This document shows positions 1-6,183 of a DNA stretch of 8,154 nucleotides, in pieces. This DNA comes from Bacillota bacterium. GTDB taxonomy: Bacteria; Bacillota; Clostridia; Oscillospirales; Acutalibacteraceae. The notes under the pieces were generated by a model. The model was not told the origin of the DNA. It worked only from the letters and a program-made list of their open reading frames with translations, and did not search any database. The DNA lies in the NCBI GenBank assembly GCA_023410445.1, contig JAEYPT010000002.1, positions 1 through 8,154 on the forward strand, read 5' to 3'. Both the position numbers and the translations under genes were made by a program. The first letter of the stretch is position 1. Every line of letters begins with the position of its first letter.

Positions 1-525
1 GCGGCGGCTCTGCGCCTGATTGAACGTGCGCACGAACAGAAGATTTATGTTTCGTTCGACCCGAATCTTCGCCCGAGCCTCTGGAAGAGCCCGGAGATCA
101 TGGCAAAGACCCTGAACGACGTTGCCTACCGGTGCGATCTGGTGCTGCCGGGCGTTTCGGAGGGGGAGATTCTTACCGGATGCCACACCGCTCCGGAGAT
201 TGCGGAGTATTACCTCTCCAAGGGGGTCAAGGACGTCGTCATCAAGACGGGCAAAGAAGGAGCCTACGTTCAGAATGCCTCCCTGCGCGCGCAGGTTCCC
301 TGTTTCCCGATTGAGAAATTCGCCAAGGTGGTTGACACGGTCGGGGCCGGCGACGGTTTCGCGGTCGGCGTCATCAGCGGCCGTCTGGAAGGCTTGAACC
401 TCAAGGACGCCGCCATGCGCGGAAACATCATCGGCGGCCTCCAGCTTACGGTGGAGGGCGACAACGAAGGTCTTCCCAACCGGGCGGAGCTCGAAGAGAT
501 GCAGAAGCTCATGGAAAAACTGTAA
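1..525 (+). CDS. PfkB-family sugar kinase, probably 2-keto-3-deoxygluconate kinase (5' truncated)
   Basis: The reading frame is open from base 1 and ends at TAA 523-525, giving 174 C-terminal residues; the N-terminal half lies outside the window. The fragment starts within the ribokinase/PfkB fold. It has the strand-loop VSFDPNLRPSLW (about residues 17-28), which in this family contributes to the substrate/nucleotide site, then KTGKEGAY (about 82-89), and the signature DTVGAGDGFAVG (about 112-123). In that signature GAGD forms the anion hole and its Asp (about 118) is the catalytic base that deprotonates the sugar hydroxyl. The ending GDNEGLPNRAEL resembles clostridial KDG kinases. Such enzymes phosphorylate 2-keto-3-deoxygluconate with ATP in the cytoplasm, feeding KDPG aldolase in hexuronate breakdown. 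The family call is firm; the substrate is inferred from resemblance, and a fructokinase-type kinase remains possible. No pathway partners are visible in the window. Confidence 0.9.
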   Translation, partial: AAALRLIERAHEQKIYVSFDPNLRPSLWKSPEIMAKTLNDVAYRCDLVLPGVSEGEILTGCHTAPEIAEYYLSKGVKDVVIKTGKEGAYVQNASLRAQVPCFPIEKFAKVVDTVGAGDGFAVGVISGRLEGLNLKDAAMRGNIIGGLQLTVEGDNEGLPNRAELEEMQKLMEKL

Positions 526-540
526 TCCTGTTTCAATCCG

Positions 541-572
541 AAAAGGCACCCACCGAGTGGGGTGCCTTTTTT
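541..572 (+). terminator. Intrinsic terminator after the sugar kinase
   Basis: The arms 541-553 (AAAAGGCACCCAC) and 557-570 (GTGGGGTGCCTTTT) pair around a 3-nt CGA loop with one bulged G. The right arm runs into a six-T tract (567-572). It begins 15 nt after the kinase stop codon. The A-rich left flank means it could also work on the opposite strand. Confidence 0.88.
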
Positions 573-631
573 GCTGCTTCCCGTTCCGGAAGCTCGCCAT
601 GGGATTCTGATTACGAAATATTTCTTTTTGC

Positions 632-660
632 TTGTTATCGCCCCCGCGATCTTTTATAAT
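632..660 (+). promoter_or_regulatory. Sigma-A-type promoter for the GtrA-family gene
   Basis: A -35 box TTGTTA (632-637) and a perfect -10 box TATAAT (655-660) are separated by 17 bp. Transcription would start near 667. This makes upstream in-frame codons (TTG at 632, ATG at 659) unlikely starts, because they lie within the promoter. Confidence 0.7.
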
Positions 661-736
661 GAGTAACGGACAAGGACAACGTCGGGTTCCGCTCGATGGG
701 AAAACCGATCTCCTGCCGATGGGAAGGGCAAAAAAA

Positions 737-1162
737 GTGAAAAAAAATTTTCTGGATGTCAGCATGCTCAAGTTTTTGGCCGTGGGGGTTCTGAACACCG
801 CGTTCGGCGCAGCGGTCATGTTTCTGCTTTACAATCTGGCGGGCTGCACCTATTGGGTGTCGTCGGCCGCAAATTATATTCTCGGCAGCATCCTGAGCTA
901 TTTTCTAAATAAGTATTTTACCTTTCAGAATAAAGAGCATTCATGGAAGATCGTGGCCAAATTCGCCGCGAACATTCTGGTCTGCTATCTCGTCGCCTAC
1001 GGCGTCGCGAAACCGCTGACGCTTCAGCTGCTGTCGCGCCAGCCGCAAAAAATTCAGGAAAACGCCGCCATGCTTGTGGGCATGGTGCTGTTCACCGGTC
1101 TGAACTACCTGGGGCAGCGCTATTTCGCCTTCCGTTCGAAGGGCCGGGGGGAATCCGCATAA
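737..1162 (+). CDS. GtrA-family small membrane protein
   Basis: From the GTG at 737 the protein has 141 residues, a usual length for the GtrA/DPMS1 family. Four hydrophobic segments are visible at about 11-32, 40-58, 72-92 and 109-127. The family motifs NKYFTF (about 58-63, after helix 2) and NYLGQRYFAFRS (about 123-134, after helix 4) are present. GtrA-like proteins sit in the cytoplasmic membrane and are thought to help move polyprenyl-linked sugars used in cell-surface glycosylation; the substrate here is unknown. I chose GTG 737 because GGGAAGG (721-727) precedes it at 9 nt and the promoter at 632-660 excludes the longer frame that opens at TTG 632. ATG 719 is a possible alternative but has no clear ribosome site. 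No glycosyltransferase partner is adjacent, and no hairpin terminator is evident after the stop. Confidence 0.85.
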   Translation: MKKNFLDVSMLKFLAVGVLNTAFGAAVMFLLYNLAGCTYWVSSAANYILGSILSYFLNKYFTFQNKEHSWKIVAKFAANILVCYLVAYGVAKPLTLQLLSRQPQKIQENAAMLVGMVLFTGLNYLGQRYFAFRSKGRGESA

Positions 1163-1212
1163 CGCCTGCCCAGTTTCAGTCTGTGACTAATTTTCGATTT
1201 TTAAGTTTTTAA

Positions 1213-1241
1213 TTGACTGTTTCCGTCGATCAAACTATGAT
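1213..1241 (+). promoter_or_regulatory. Sigma-A-type promoter for the diguanylate cyclase
   Basis: TTGACT (1213-1218) and TATGAT (1236-1241) are spaced by 17 bp. The predicted start near 1248 leaves a leader of about 100 nt before the ATG at 1349. Confidence 0.7.
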
Positions 1242-1252
1242 AGAATCATGTT

Positions 1253-1305
1253 GCCGAACCGGCTGCCGCCGTGCGCTGTTCGGGCGACCCCGCATGCTTA
1301 GCGGC
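1253..1305 (+). other. GC-rich, foldable 5' leader of the diguanylate cyclase
   Basis: The leader can fold into a small hairpin, GCCG (1253-1256) with CGGC (1260-1263). A longer stepped stem follows: GCCGC (1265-1269) with GCGGC (1301-1305), GTGCG (1271-1275) with CGCAT (1291-1295), and GGG (1282-1284) with CCC (1288-1290) at the tip. It does not match the c-di-GMP-I or c-di-GMP-II riboswitch cores that I know. The pairing is seen in the sequence; a regulatory role is inference, and GC-rich DNA often folds by chance. Confidence 0.3.
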
Positions 1306-1348
1306 CGAAGAGAGCAGGCGGGAATCCTGATTTTAGAGGGATCTGTAA

Positions 1349-2794
1349 ATGAAAAAACATATGCTGATGATCAGCAACCTGATTATTATTTTTGCCGTAA
1401 TGGCCGGCTTTGCCGTGAGCGTATATCAGGATACTACCTCCTATCAGCAATTAGCTGAAAAGCACCTGCAGGACGTCGTCAGTCTGGCCGATACGGATAT
1501 TTCGAACTGCATCGACAGTTCCATGAGCAAGCCGGTAATGGTCTCAAAGACCATGGCGAACGACGAATTCCTGAAAACGTGGCTTTCATCGGAACCGAAG
1601 AACACCGGGGACCCCAGCTATATCAGGCAGCTATACGGCTATTTGAAGGCGTACCAGAAGAAATACAATTATACGACGGTTTTCTGCGTTTCCGCTCTGA
1701 CCGGCAACTATTACTATCAGGACGGCCTCAACAAGACGGTTTCAAAGGACGATCCTCACGACGTGTGGTACTACAATTTTGTGAAGTCCGGCCATGAGTA
1801 CGATCTGGAGGTGGACACCGACCAGGCCAACCATGACGATGTCGCCGTGTTCGTCAATTTCCGCGTGACGGGGGATGACGGAAAGCTTCTGGGTGTGATC
1901 GGCGTCGCGCTTCAGGTTTCCTTTATCCGGGATACGATCCGTACGTACGAAAAGGACTACAACCTTTCGGTTTATATCGTCAACGAGGGAGGTTCCCCGA
2001 ATTCCTTTAAAGGGAATACGGATATTTTCGTGAGCCGGAGCAGTTTACCCGAGTGCACGGGAGTCAAGGAAAAAATTGTACTGGACCGCTCCGGAAATTC
2101 GCAGGTCCAGTGGTTTACCTCCGGGGGCGAACGGAAGTGCCTGATTACGAAGTACGACTCCACCCTTGCCTGGTATCTGATTCTTGAGATGAAAACCAGT
2201 TCGATTGTAAGTGCGTTCCAGCAGAGAATGCAGAGCAATGTGTTTTTCATGCTGCTGTCGCTCGCGGCCTGCATCCTGGTCACGACAGTGGTGTTTTTCA
2301 ATTATAACCGGCGCATCGTCGAGGTTGAGAATACGGACGACCTGACCGGCCTGCCGAACCGGAAACTCTTCTCCAGACAGTATGAGGTGTTTCTCCGAAA
2401 ATACCGCGGAAAGCCCGTTACCTTCTTTATGCTCGATATCGACCGCTTTAAGGAAATCAACGACACGCACGGCCATATTTTCGGGAACGCCGTCCTCGTG
2501 ATGGTTGCGAAGGAACTGAAAAATGCCGTAGGGCCAACCGGCATCGCGGCACGCTGGGGCGGGGATGAGTTTATCGGGCTTCTGCCGGTCGAGCCGGAGG
2601 AAGCAAAGGCAATTCTCAACCGCTTTTCAGAGGCTCTGAAAAACAGCGGGAAGGAAGACGGATACCAGGTGACGGTGAGCGTGGGCCTCGCCGTACTGGA
2701 TGAAACACTCGACGTGGAGCAGGCAGTCCAGAGAGCTGACGACGGAATGTACGCTTCCAAGGAGGAAGGGCGCGACCGTATTACACTTCGTTGA
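1349..2794 (+). CDS. Membrane-bound diguanylate cyclase with extracellular Cache-like sensor
   Basis: This 481-residue protein has an N-terminal membrane helix (about 7-26) and a large extracytoplasmic region (about 30-290). That region has dCache-like features, such as VWYYNF (139-144) and the strand run GKLLGVIGVALQV (178-190). A second helix (about 297-318) leads to a C-terminal GGDEF domain (about 325-481). The catalytic domain has DDLTGLPNR (330-338), MLDIDRFKEIND (361-372, with metal-binding Asp363) and an intact GGDEF at 404-408. GGDEF enzymes condense two GTP into cyclic di-GMP, so this is probably a ligand-controlled c-di-GMP synthase. Two departures stand out. The usual GHxxGD segment reads GHIFGN, so the guanine-reading Asp is Asn380. 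The RxxD inhibitory site upstream of GGDEF reads GPTG, so product feedback is not expected there. AGAGGG (1335-1340) sits 8 nt before the ATG. The gene has its own promoter and leader and ends at a strong hairpin. The sensed ligand cannot be told. Confidence 0.92.
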   Translation: MKKHMLMISNLIIIFAVMAGFAVSVYQDTTSYQQLAEKHLQDVVSLADTDISNCIDSSMSKPVMVSKTMANDEFLKTWLSSEPKNTGDPSYIRQLYGYLKAYQKKYNYTTVFCVSALTGNYYYQDGLNKTVSKDDPHDVWYYNFVKSGHEYDLEVDTDQANHDDVAVFVNFRVTGDDGKLLGVIGVALQVSFIRDTIRTYEKDYNLSVYIVNEGGSPNSFKGNTDIFVSRSSLPECTGVKEKIVLDRSGNSQVQWFTSGGERKCLITKYDSTLAWYLILEMKTSSIVSAFQQRMQSNVFFMLLSLAACILVTTVVFFNYNRRIVEVENTDDLTGLPNRKLFSRQYEVFLRKYRGKPVTFFMLDIDRFKEINDTHGHIFGNAVLVMVAKELKNAVGPTGIAARWGGDEFIGLLPVEPEEAKAILNRFSEALKNSGKEDGYQVTVSVGLAVLDETLDVEQAVQRADDGMYASKEEGRDRITLR

Positions 2795-2802
2795 CGGATA
2801 AA

Positions 2803-2839
2803 AAGAAGAGCAGAAGACAATTTGTCTTCTGCTCTTCTT
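2803..2839. terminator. Bidirectional hairpin terminator between convergent genes
   Basis: Two perfect 18-nt complementary arms (2803-2820 and 2822-2839) flank a single T; in practice the tip opens into a loop around AATTT. The outer arms are A-rich on the left and T-rich on the right for either strand. The hairpin lies 8 nt after the cyclase stop codon and 9 nt from the stop codon of the convergent minus-strand gene, so it probably ends both transcripts. Confidence 0.85.
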
Positions 2840-2848
2840 CGAAGCGGT

Positions 2849-3418
2849 TCACACCGGGATGGGCTCTTCCCACCAGCCGAACGCAATCCGCCCGACTGCG
2901 GGAGGGGTGCAGTTCCCGACAAGGGAGAGGTAAACCAGAAAGGAACCGCCGGGTGGGAAAATCAGTTTCCCGTTTTCCGTGTCCATTACGGTTGTTCCCG
3001 CGTCCCCGTTCCGGACGAATGCTTCCACTCCGTTGTATGGCTGGCTGGTGACCTGCGACGCGTACTGAAGCCGGACCTTCGGTTCCGGCGGGGGCTGGAG
3101 GAACGTATTGGAAGGGGTAACGGAGCCCGATTCGTAAAAACTGCCGGGGGCCGACGCGTTGAACCAGAACTCCGCACGGAACGGCGCTTCGGAAAGATCG
3201 GTCGCCGTCCACACATTCACATGCAGAGCGACGCCGGACTGGCGCGGATTATAAAGCCTTGCCCAGGTGCTGGTTCCGTTCCCGAAGCTGAGATTGTCTA
3301 CGGTGCCGATAAAATAGCGGCCCAGCGTCGACTCGTATAACTCGATGGGAATATTGACTGTTTTTTCGATTCCCGCCCGATAACCGCGGGAAGGATTCTG
3401 GTTTCTGAAATCTGTCAT
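2849..3418 (-). CDS. Hypothetical protein, DUF6143-like
   Basis: This is a 189-residue soluble protein with no signal peptide or membrane helix. It starts with a polar tail of about 25 residues and then looks all-beta. Recognisable segments are GRYFIGTVDNLSFGNGTSTW (33-52), the hydrophobic strand SGVALHVNVW (61-70), RAEFWFN (81-87), PEPKVRLQYAS (111-121), FPPGGSFLVYLS (154-165) and a C-terminal AFGWWEEP (179-186). These resemble what I recall of DUF6143, a clostridial family of unknown function; I cannot confirm that by search. The start at ATG 3418 is chosen because AGAGGG (3427-3432, read on the minus strand) lies 8 nt upstream. A longer frame from a TTG at 3442 has no ribosome site. The gene converges on the diguanylate cyclase across a shared terminator and diverges from the acetyltransferase. 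No function should be assigned. Confidence 0.75.
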   Translation of the reverse strand: MTDFRNQNPSRGYRAGIEKTVNIPIELYESTLGRYFIGTVDNLSFGNGTSTWARLYNPRQSGVALHVNVWTATDLSEAPFRAEFWFNASAPGSFYESGSVTPSNTFLQPPPEPKVRLQYASQVTSQPYNGVEAFVRNGDAGTTVMDTENGKLIFPPGGSFLVYLSLVGNCTPPAVGRIAFGWWEEPIPV

Positions 3419-3501
3419 GTTCCCCGCCCTCTTTGTCGTCAACTTTTGATTTACAGTTCAGAATATGCTGGAACAGGATTATAAGTGCTTAAATTTTGCG
3501 G

Positions 3502-3530
3502 TTGACGAACAATCGGGTGCAAACTATAAT
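3502..3530 (+). promoter_or_regulatory. Strong sigma-A-type promoter for the GNAT gene
   Basis: TTGACG (3502-3507) and a perfect TATAAT (3525-3530) are spaced by 17 bp, with transcription predicted near 3537. The ribosome site GGGAGGG follows at 3541-3547, so the leader is very short. The promoter position rules out the longer in-frame start at 3496. Confidence 0.85.
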
Positions 3531-3555
3531 AGAGAAAACAGGGAGGGCGATCAAA

Positions 3556-4059
3556 ATGGAGTTCCTTCTGCGGAAATGGGAAAAACAGGACGCGGCCAAA
3601 ATCGTCCGTTATGCCGATAATCCGAAGATTGCGGCGAATCTGCGCGATTCCTTTCCGTACCCCTATACCGTGGCCGATGCGCGGGCCTACGTGGATTTCT
3701 GCGTGGAAAACGAAGGAAAACGTCAGCTTTGCCGCGCGATTGAAATTGCGGGAGAACCGGTCGGCAGCATCGGCGTCTTTCTGCAAAGCGACGTCGCCCG
3801 CCGGAGCGCGGAGCTCGGCTACTGGCTCGCCGAGCCGTTCTGGGGAAAAGGCGTTATGTCCGCCGCCGCGCGCCAGCTCTGCGGCGAGGCCTTCGAGCGG
3901 TTCGATCTTCTGCGCATCTTTGCGGAACCGTTCGCCTACAACACGGGCTCGCGCCGGGTGCTGGAAAAAGCGGGTTTTCAGTTGGAAGGCATCCTGAAAA
4001 AGAGTGTGTTTAAAAACGGAACGGTATACGATTCCTGTATGTACGCGCTGGTGCGGTAA
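3556..4059 (+). CDS. GNAT-family N-acetyltransferase (RimJ/RimL-like)
   Basis: The 167-residue length is typical of single-domain Acetyltransf_3-type GNAT enzymes, which move the acetyl group of acetyl-CoA to an amine in the cytoplasm. Landmarks are the N-terminal strand LLRKWEKQDAAKI (4-16), the central strands EPVGSIGVF (67-75) and AELGYWLAEPFWGKG (85-99), where the GKG turn binds the CoA pyrophosphate, then FAEPFAYNTGSRRVLEKAGF (122-141), the Asn/Arg helix and AGF turn typical of the subfamily. The pattern resembles RimJ/RimL ribosomal-protein acetyltransferases and their many small-molecule relatives, so the acceptor is unknown. GGGAGGG sits 8 nt before ATG 3556. The gene has its own promoter, is divergent from the DUF6143-like gene and converges on the EpsG-like gene. 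Confidence 0.9.
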   Translation: MEFLLRKWEKQDAAKIVRYADNPKIAANLRDSFPYPYTVADARAYVDFCVENEGKRQLCRAIEIAGEPVGSIGVFLQSDVARRSAELGYWLAEPFWGKGVMSAAARQLCGEAFERFDLLRIFAEPFAYNTGSRRVLEKAGFQLEGILKKSVFKNGTVYDSCMYALVR

Positions 4060-4066
4060 CGAGCGC

Positions 4067-4104
4067 AAAAAAACCCCCGGGCCGGATTTCCTCCGGGCCG
4101 GGGG
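4067..4104 (-). terminator. Intrinsic terminator, mainly for the minus-strand EpsG-like gene
   Basis: The arms 4074-4086 and 4092-4104 form a very GC-rich 13-bp stem with one internal mismatch and a 5-nt loop. On the minus strand the stem is followed by a seven-T run (complement of A 4067-4073), a classic terminator just after the minus-strand stop at 4122. On the plus strand the stem is followed only by CTTGCT, so ending of the GNAT transcript would depend mostly on the hairpin. Confidence 0.82.
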
Positions 4105-4121
4105 CTTGCTGCGTTCAGGGG

Positions 4122-5315
4122 CTAAAAGAAGAATTTATAGGGGATCTGGTTGATGCGATTCGCCAGAAGCAGGAACGTGCTGTACAGGAATCCGATAAAC
4201 ATGACAGCGCCCGCGGAATAGTAATAGACGTACTTGCGGGTGTTCAGCGAAGTTTTCAGCTTTCGGCTTTCCTCATAGGCCTTCTTCTTGGAAGCCGATC
4301 CCTGCTTTTTCAGGCTGGTTTTTATCTGTGCGTATTCCTCCACCTGTTCGCTATCCACCCCGATACTCTTCAGAATTTCCGGAATCAGAATGATCGCCGT
4401 GGTGAAGAACATAGTGCCGATCCGCTGGAACAGGAAGCGCTGACAGGTCATAATAAAGAGAATGGCTGAAAAAATTGAGAAGTTGATCAGCGCCAGATTC
4501 GCCGGGTTTCGCCGCAGGAGCGGTTTCATCAGAATCACCGCGACGACAGCCGTCAGCACCGGAACTACAGCCGTGTTCCAGTCACGGCCCACCACGATGT
4601 AATACAGCCCTTCCTGCGTGGCGTAATAGGTGAATATGTATTTCGTGATGAACGAAAAAATCTGCCACGAGGTTGCCATAATTACCCCGGTCCCCACCGC
4701 GTAGGCCGTGAGGGTTTTCCAGTTAACCGGAATAAACGCGACGAAGTACGCAACCACCATAATCAGAATGGATTTATGGAATGTCGCGGCCAGAATGACG
4801 ATCAGCAGGTAGGGCAGGAATTTCCGCTTCATCAGGTAGGGCACCGCGAACAGGAAAATCGCGATGGCAATCGACTGACGGATAAAGCTGAGCGTGTTCA
4901 CGAAGAAGCCGAAGGAAACGTACACGTACATGGTAATCCACGGAATGGGCGTATATTTGTAAGCAAGCACAGCGGTCAGCACGGTGACCAGAACAGAGAC
5001 CACTGCCATAAACACGCGGACATCCGGGGTAAAGAGGGAAACAATATAATTCAGAAGACTGTAGCCCGGCTCAATGCGGTATCCGTTTGCTCCACTGATC
5101 AGGAAGGCCCAGCCCCCGTCGTGCACCTGTTTAAAGTAATACGCGTACATGTCGTAATCGATGCCGACCGTATGAGCACGCAGTGACGAAATGACGATCA
5201 TGGCAACGGAAACGGTTACAAGGAACAGCAGATCGCTTCGTTTGCATTTTTTCCATTCGCACAGGAGTATCCCCAGTACGATGACCAACAAAAGCAGAAG
5301 ATTATAAATCAGCAT
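4122..5315 (-). CDS. EpsG-family polytopic membrane protein
   Basis: This 397-residue protein is dominated by hydrophobic helices. Segments lie at about 2-19, 28-45, 84-95, 101-119, 126-138, 149-160, 168-178, 182-195, 205-222, 248-263, 276-291, 297-313 and 362-385. Conserved EpsG-type features are R46 followed by GIDYDMY (51-57) in the first outside loop, IEPGYSLLNY (81-90) and SFIRQSIA (143-150). EpsG-like proteins are integral membrane proteins of exopolysaccharide loci, thought to act in polymerisation or export of lipid-linked sugar repeats. Here there are no other exopolysaccharide genes, so the role is uncertain. A charged, Lys/Glu-rich segment (about 319-360) sits between the last two helices, probably cytoplasmic. 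The start is ATG 5315: AAAGGGGA lies 6-7 nt upstream on the minus strand. A frame starting at TTG 5333 would overlap that ribosome site. Confidence 0.85.
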   Translation of the reverse strand: MLIYNLLLLLVIVLGILLCEWKKCKRSDLLFLVTVSVAMIVISSLRAHTVGIDYDMYAYYFKQVHDGGWAFLISGANGYRIEPGYSLLNYIVSLFTPDVRVFMAVVSVLVTVLTAVLAYKYTPIPWITMYVYVSFGFFVNTLSFIRQSIAIAIFLFAVPYLMKRKFLPYLLIVILAATFHKSILIMVVAYFVAFIPVNWKTLTAYAVGTGVIMATSWQIFSFITKYIFTYYATQEGLYYIVVGRDWNTAVVPVLTAVVAVILMKPLLRRNPANLALINFSIFSAILFIMTCQRFLFQRIGTMFFTTAIILIPEILKSIGVDSEQVEEYAQIKTSLKKQGSASKKKAYEESRKLKTSLNTRKYVYYYSAGAVMFIGFLYSTFLLLANRINQIPYKFFF

Positions 5316-5345
5316 GAAAAATCCCCTTTCCAATACTCGGATTCC

Positions 5346-5374
5346 AGTATAGCATCAAATTTTCCAGTGCGCAA
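5346..5374 (-). promoter_or_regulatory. Promoter for the EpsG-like gene
   Basis: Read on the minus strand, TTGCGC (5369-5374) and TATACT (5346-5351) are spaced by 17 bp. Transcription would start about 25 nt before the ATG. The -35 box is weaker than consensus. Confidence 0.6.
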
Positions 5375-5375
5375 C

Positions 5376-5392
5376 GAACTTATAAAAAGTTC
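5376..5392. repeat. Small dyad next to the EpsG-like promoter
   Basis: GAACTT (5376-5381) and AAGTTC (5387-5392) form a perfect 6-bp inverted repeat with a 5-nt AT spacer. It lies one base upstream of the -35 box of the minus-strand promoter. It could be an operator or activator site; AT-rich dyads also arise by chance. Confidence 0.35.
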
Positions 5393-5480
5393 ATAAATTC
5401 CAGAGGAACCTATGCATACGGCGAAAATGATCCAGCGGTTTTCCACGGCAGGAATCGGGGTATACTACGAAAAGCGCAGG

Positions 5481-5509
5481 TTGACAAATCCGCGCAAAAA
5501 TCGGATAAT
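5481..5509 (+). promoter_or_regulatory. Sigma-A-type promoter for the lipoprotein gene
   Basis: A consensus TTGACA (5481-5486) and GATAAT (5504-5509) are spaced by 17 bp. A leader of about 70 nt follows before the ATG at 5585. It contains a GC-rich foldable stretch, CCGCGGC (5528-5534) with GCC-T-GCGG (5547-5554). Confidence 0.8.
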
Positions 5510-5584
5510 AGGGGAAACGGAAAATCCCCGCGGCCCGAAGTCCGGCGCCTGCGGATCAATGCTGAAAAGGGCGGATTGTATTAC

Positions 5585-6103
5585 ATGAAAAAATATTGGA
5601 TTCTTTCTCTGGCGGTCGGAATGGCCGTGCTGTTTTCCGGCTGCGGAGTCGGGAACGTCGGAGGGCTCCCCGGGGGAGCGTCCTCGCAGGCGTCGTCGGC
5701 GGTGTCTTCCCAGGTGAGCGCAGACAGCTATGACGACAGCCTCTCCGGGCTTGAAAAATACCTGACCGCGGCCGCACAGCTTTCCGGCACGCCGACCGCC
5801 ATGCAGGCCGATGTGATCGGCGCGAAAAAGGGTGACCGCTATGTGTACAGCAACAACGGCGGCAAGAACAACGTGACGGTGGAACTGTACGAGTATGACC
5901 CGTCATCGCTGAATGCCACGGCACAGAAGACAATTGCCGAGGTGAAAAACGGCGGAAAACTCACCATTCTTGAGCAGAAGGTGGATGCAGTCGTTTCGGA
6001 CAGCGGCAAATACCTGATGATCTACAAAAACACCGCGACTGGCGACGCGGACAAGGCCTATGATAAGGAACTGGTACAGCTCTTTACCGGATTCAAGAAA
6101 TAA
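5585..6103 (+). CDS. Predicted lipoprotein of unknown function
   Basis: The 172-residue product begins MKKYWILSLAVGMAVLFSGC: positive end, hydrophobic core and a lipobox-like FSGC with Cys20 as the expected lipidation site. Phe at position -3 is less usual than Leu. A low-complexity Gly/Ser/Ala linker follows (about 21-47), typical of surface lipoproteins. A small mixed domain of about 120 residues then carries VTVELYEYDPSSLNATAQKT (97-116) and an amphipathic C-terminus ending KELVQLFTGFKK. I do not recognise the domain, and its ligand or partner is unknown. ATG 5585 is preferred over the in-frame TTG 5576 because the GGCGGA/AAAGGG site (5566-5575) gives normal spacing only to the ATG, and the signal peptide then starts with MKK. 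It has its own promoter and terminator and appears monocistronic. Confidence 0.8.
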   Translation: MKKYWILSLAVGMAVLFSGCGVGNVGGLPGGASSQASSAVSSQVSADSYDDSLSGLEKYLTAAAQLSGTPTAMQADVIGAKKGDRYVYSNNGGKNNVTVELYEYDPSSLNATAQKTIAEVKNGGKLTILEQKVDAVVSDSGKYLMIYKNTATGDADKAYDKELVQLFTGFKK

Positions 6104-6113
6104 TGACCGATCC

Positions 6114-6147
6114 GAACAGCCTTCCGTAAACGGAGGCTGTTCTTTTT
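6114..6147 (+). terminator. Intrinsic terminator after the lipoprotein gene
   Basis: GAACAGCCTTCCG (6114-6126) pairs with CGGAGGCTGTTC (6131-6142) with one bulged T and a TAAA loop, then five T (6143-6147). It lies 10 nt after the stop codon and only 36 nt before the next gene's ATG, which has no clear promoter of its own. Some read-through may express that gene. Confidence 0.9.
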
Positions 6148-6183
6148 CATTATAAGGGGTCGGAAAAGGAAGTTGAAGGACCC

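Noticed and set aside
1248..1348. c-di-GMP riboswitch in the cyclase leader
   Set aside because: The conserved GEMM-I core and the class II pseudoknot signature are not visible.
1213..1458. 81-residue plus-strand ORF overlapping the cyclase leader and start
   Set aside because: It begins inside the -35 box, has no ribosome site and overlaps the well-supported cyclase gene in another frame.
2822..3340. 172-residue plus-strand ORF opposite the DUF6143-like gene
   Set aside because: It is Arg/Gly-rich shadow sequence, starts inside the terminator hairpin, and the minus-strand frame has the ribosome site and coherent protein sequence.
3478..3483. TATAAT on the minus strand as a promoter for the DUF6143-like gene
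   Set aside because: The hexamer is perfect, but no acceptable -35 lies at 16-18 bp, so I did not call it.
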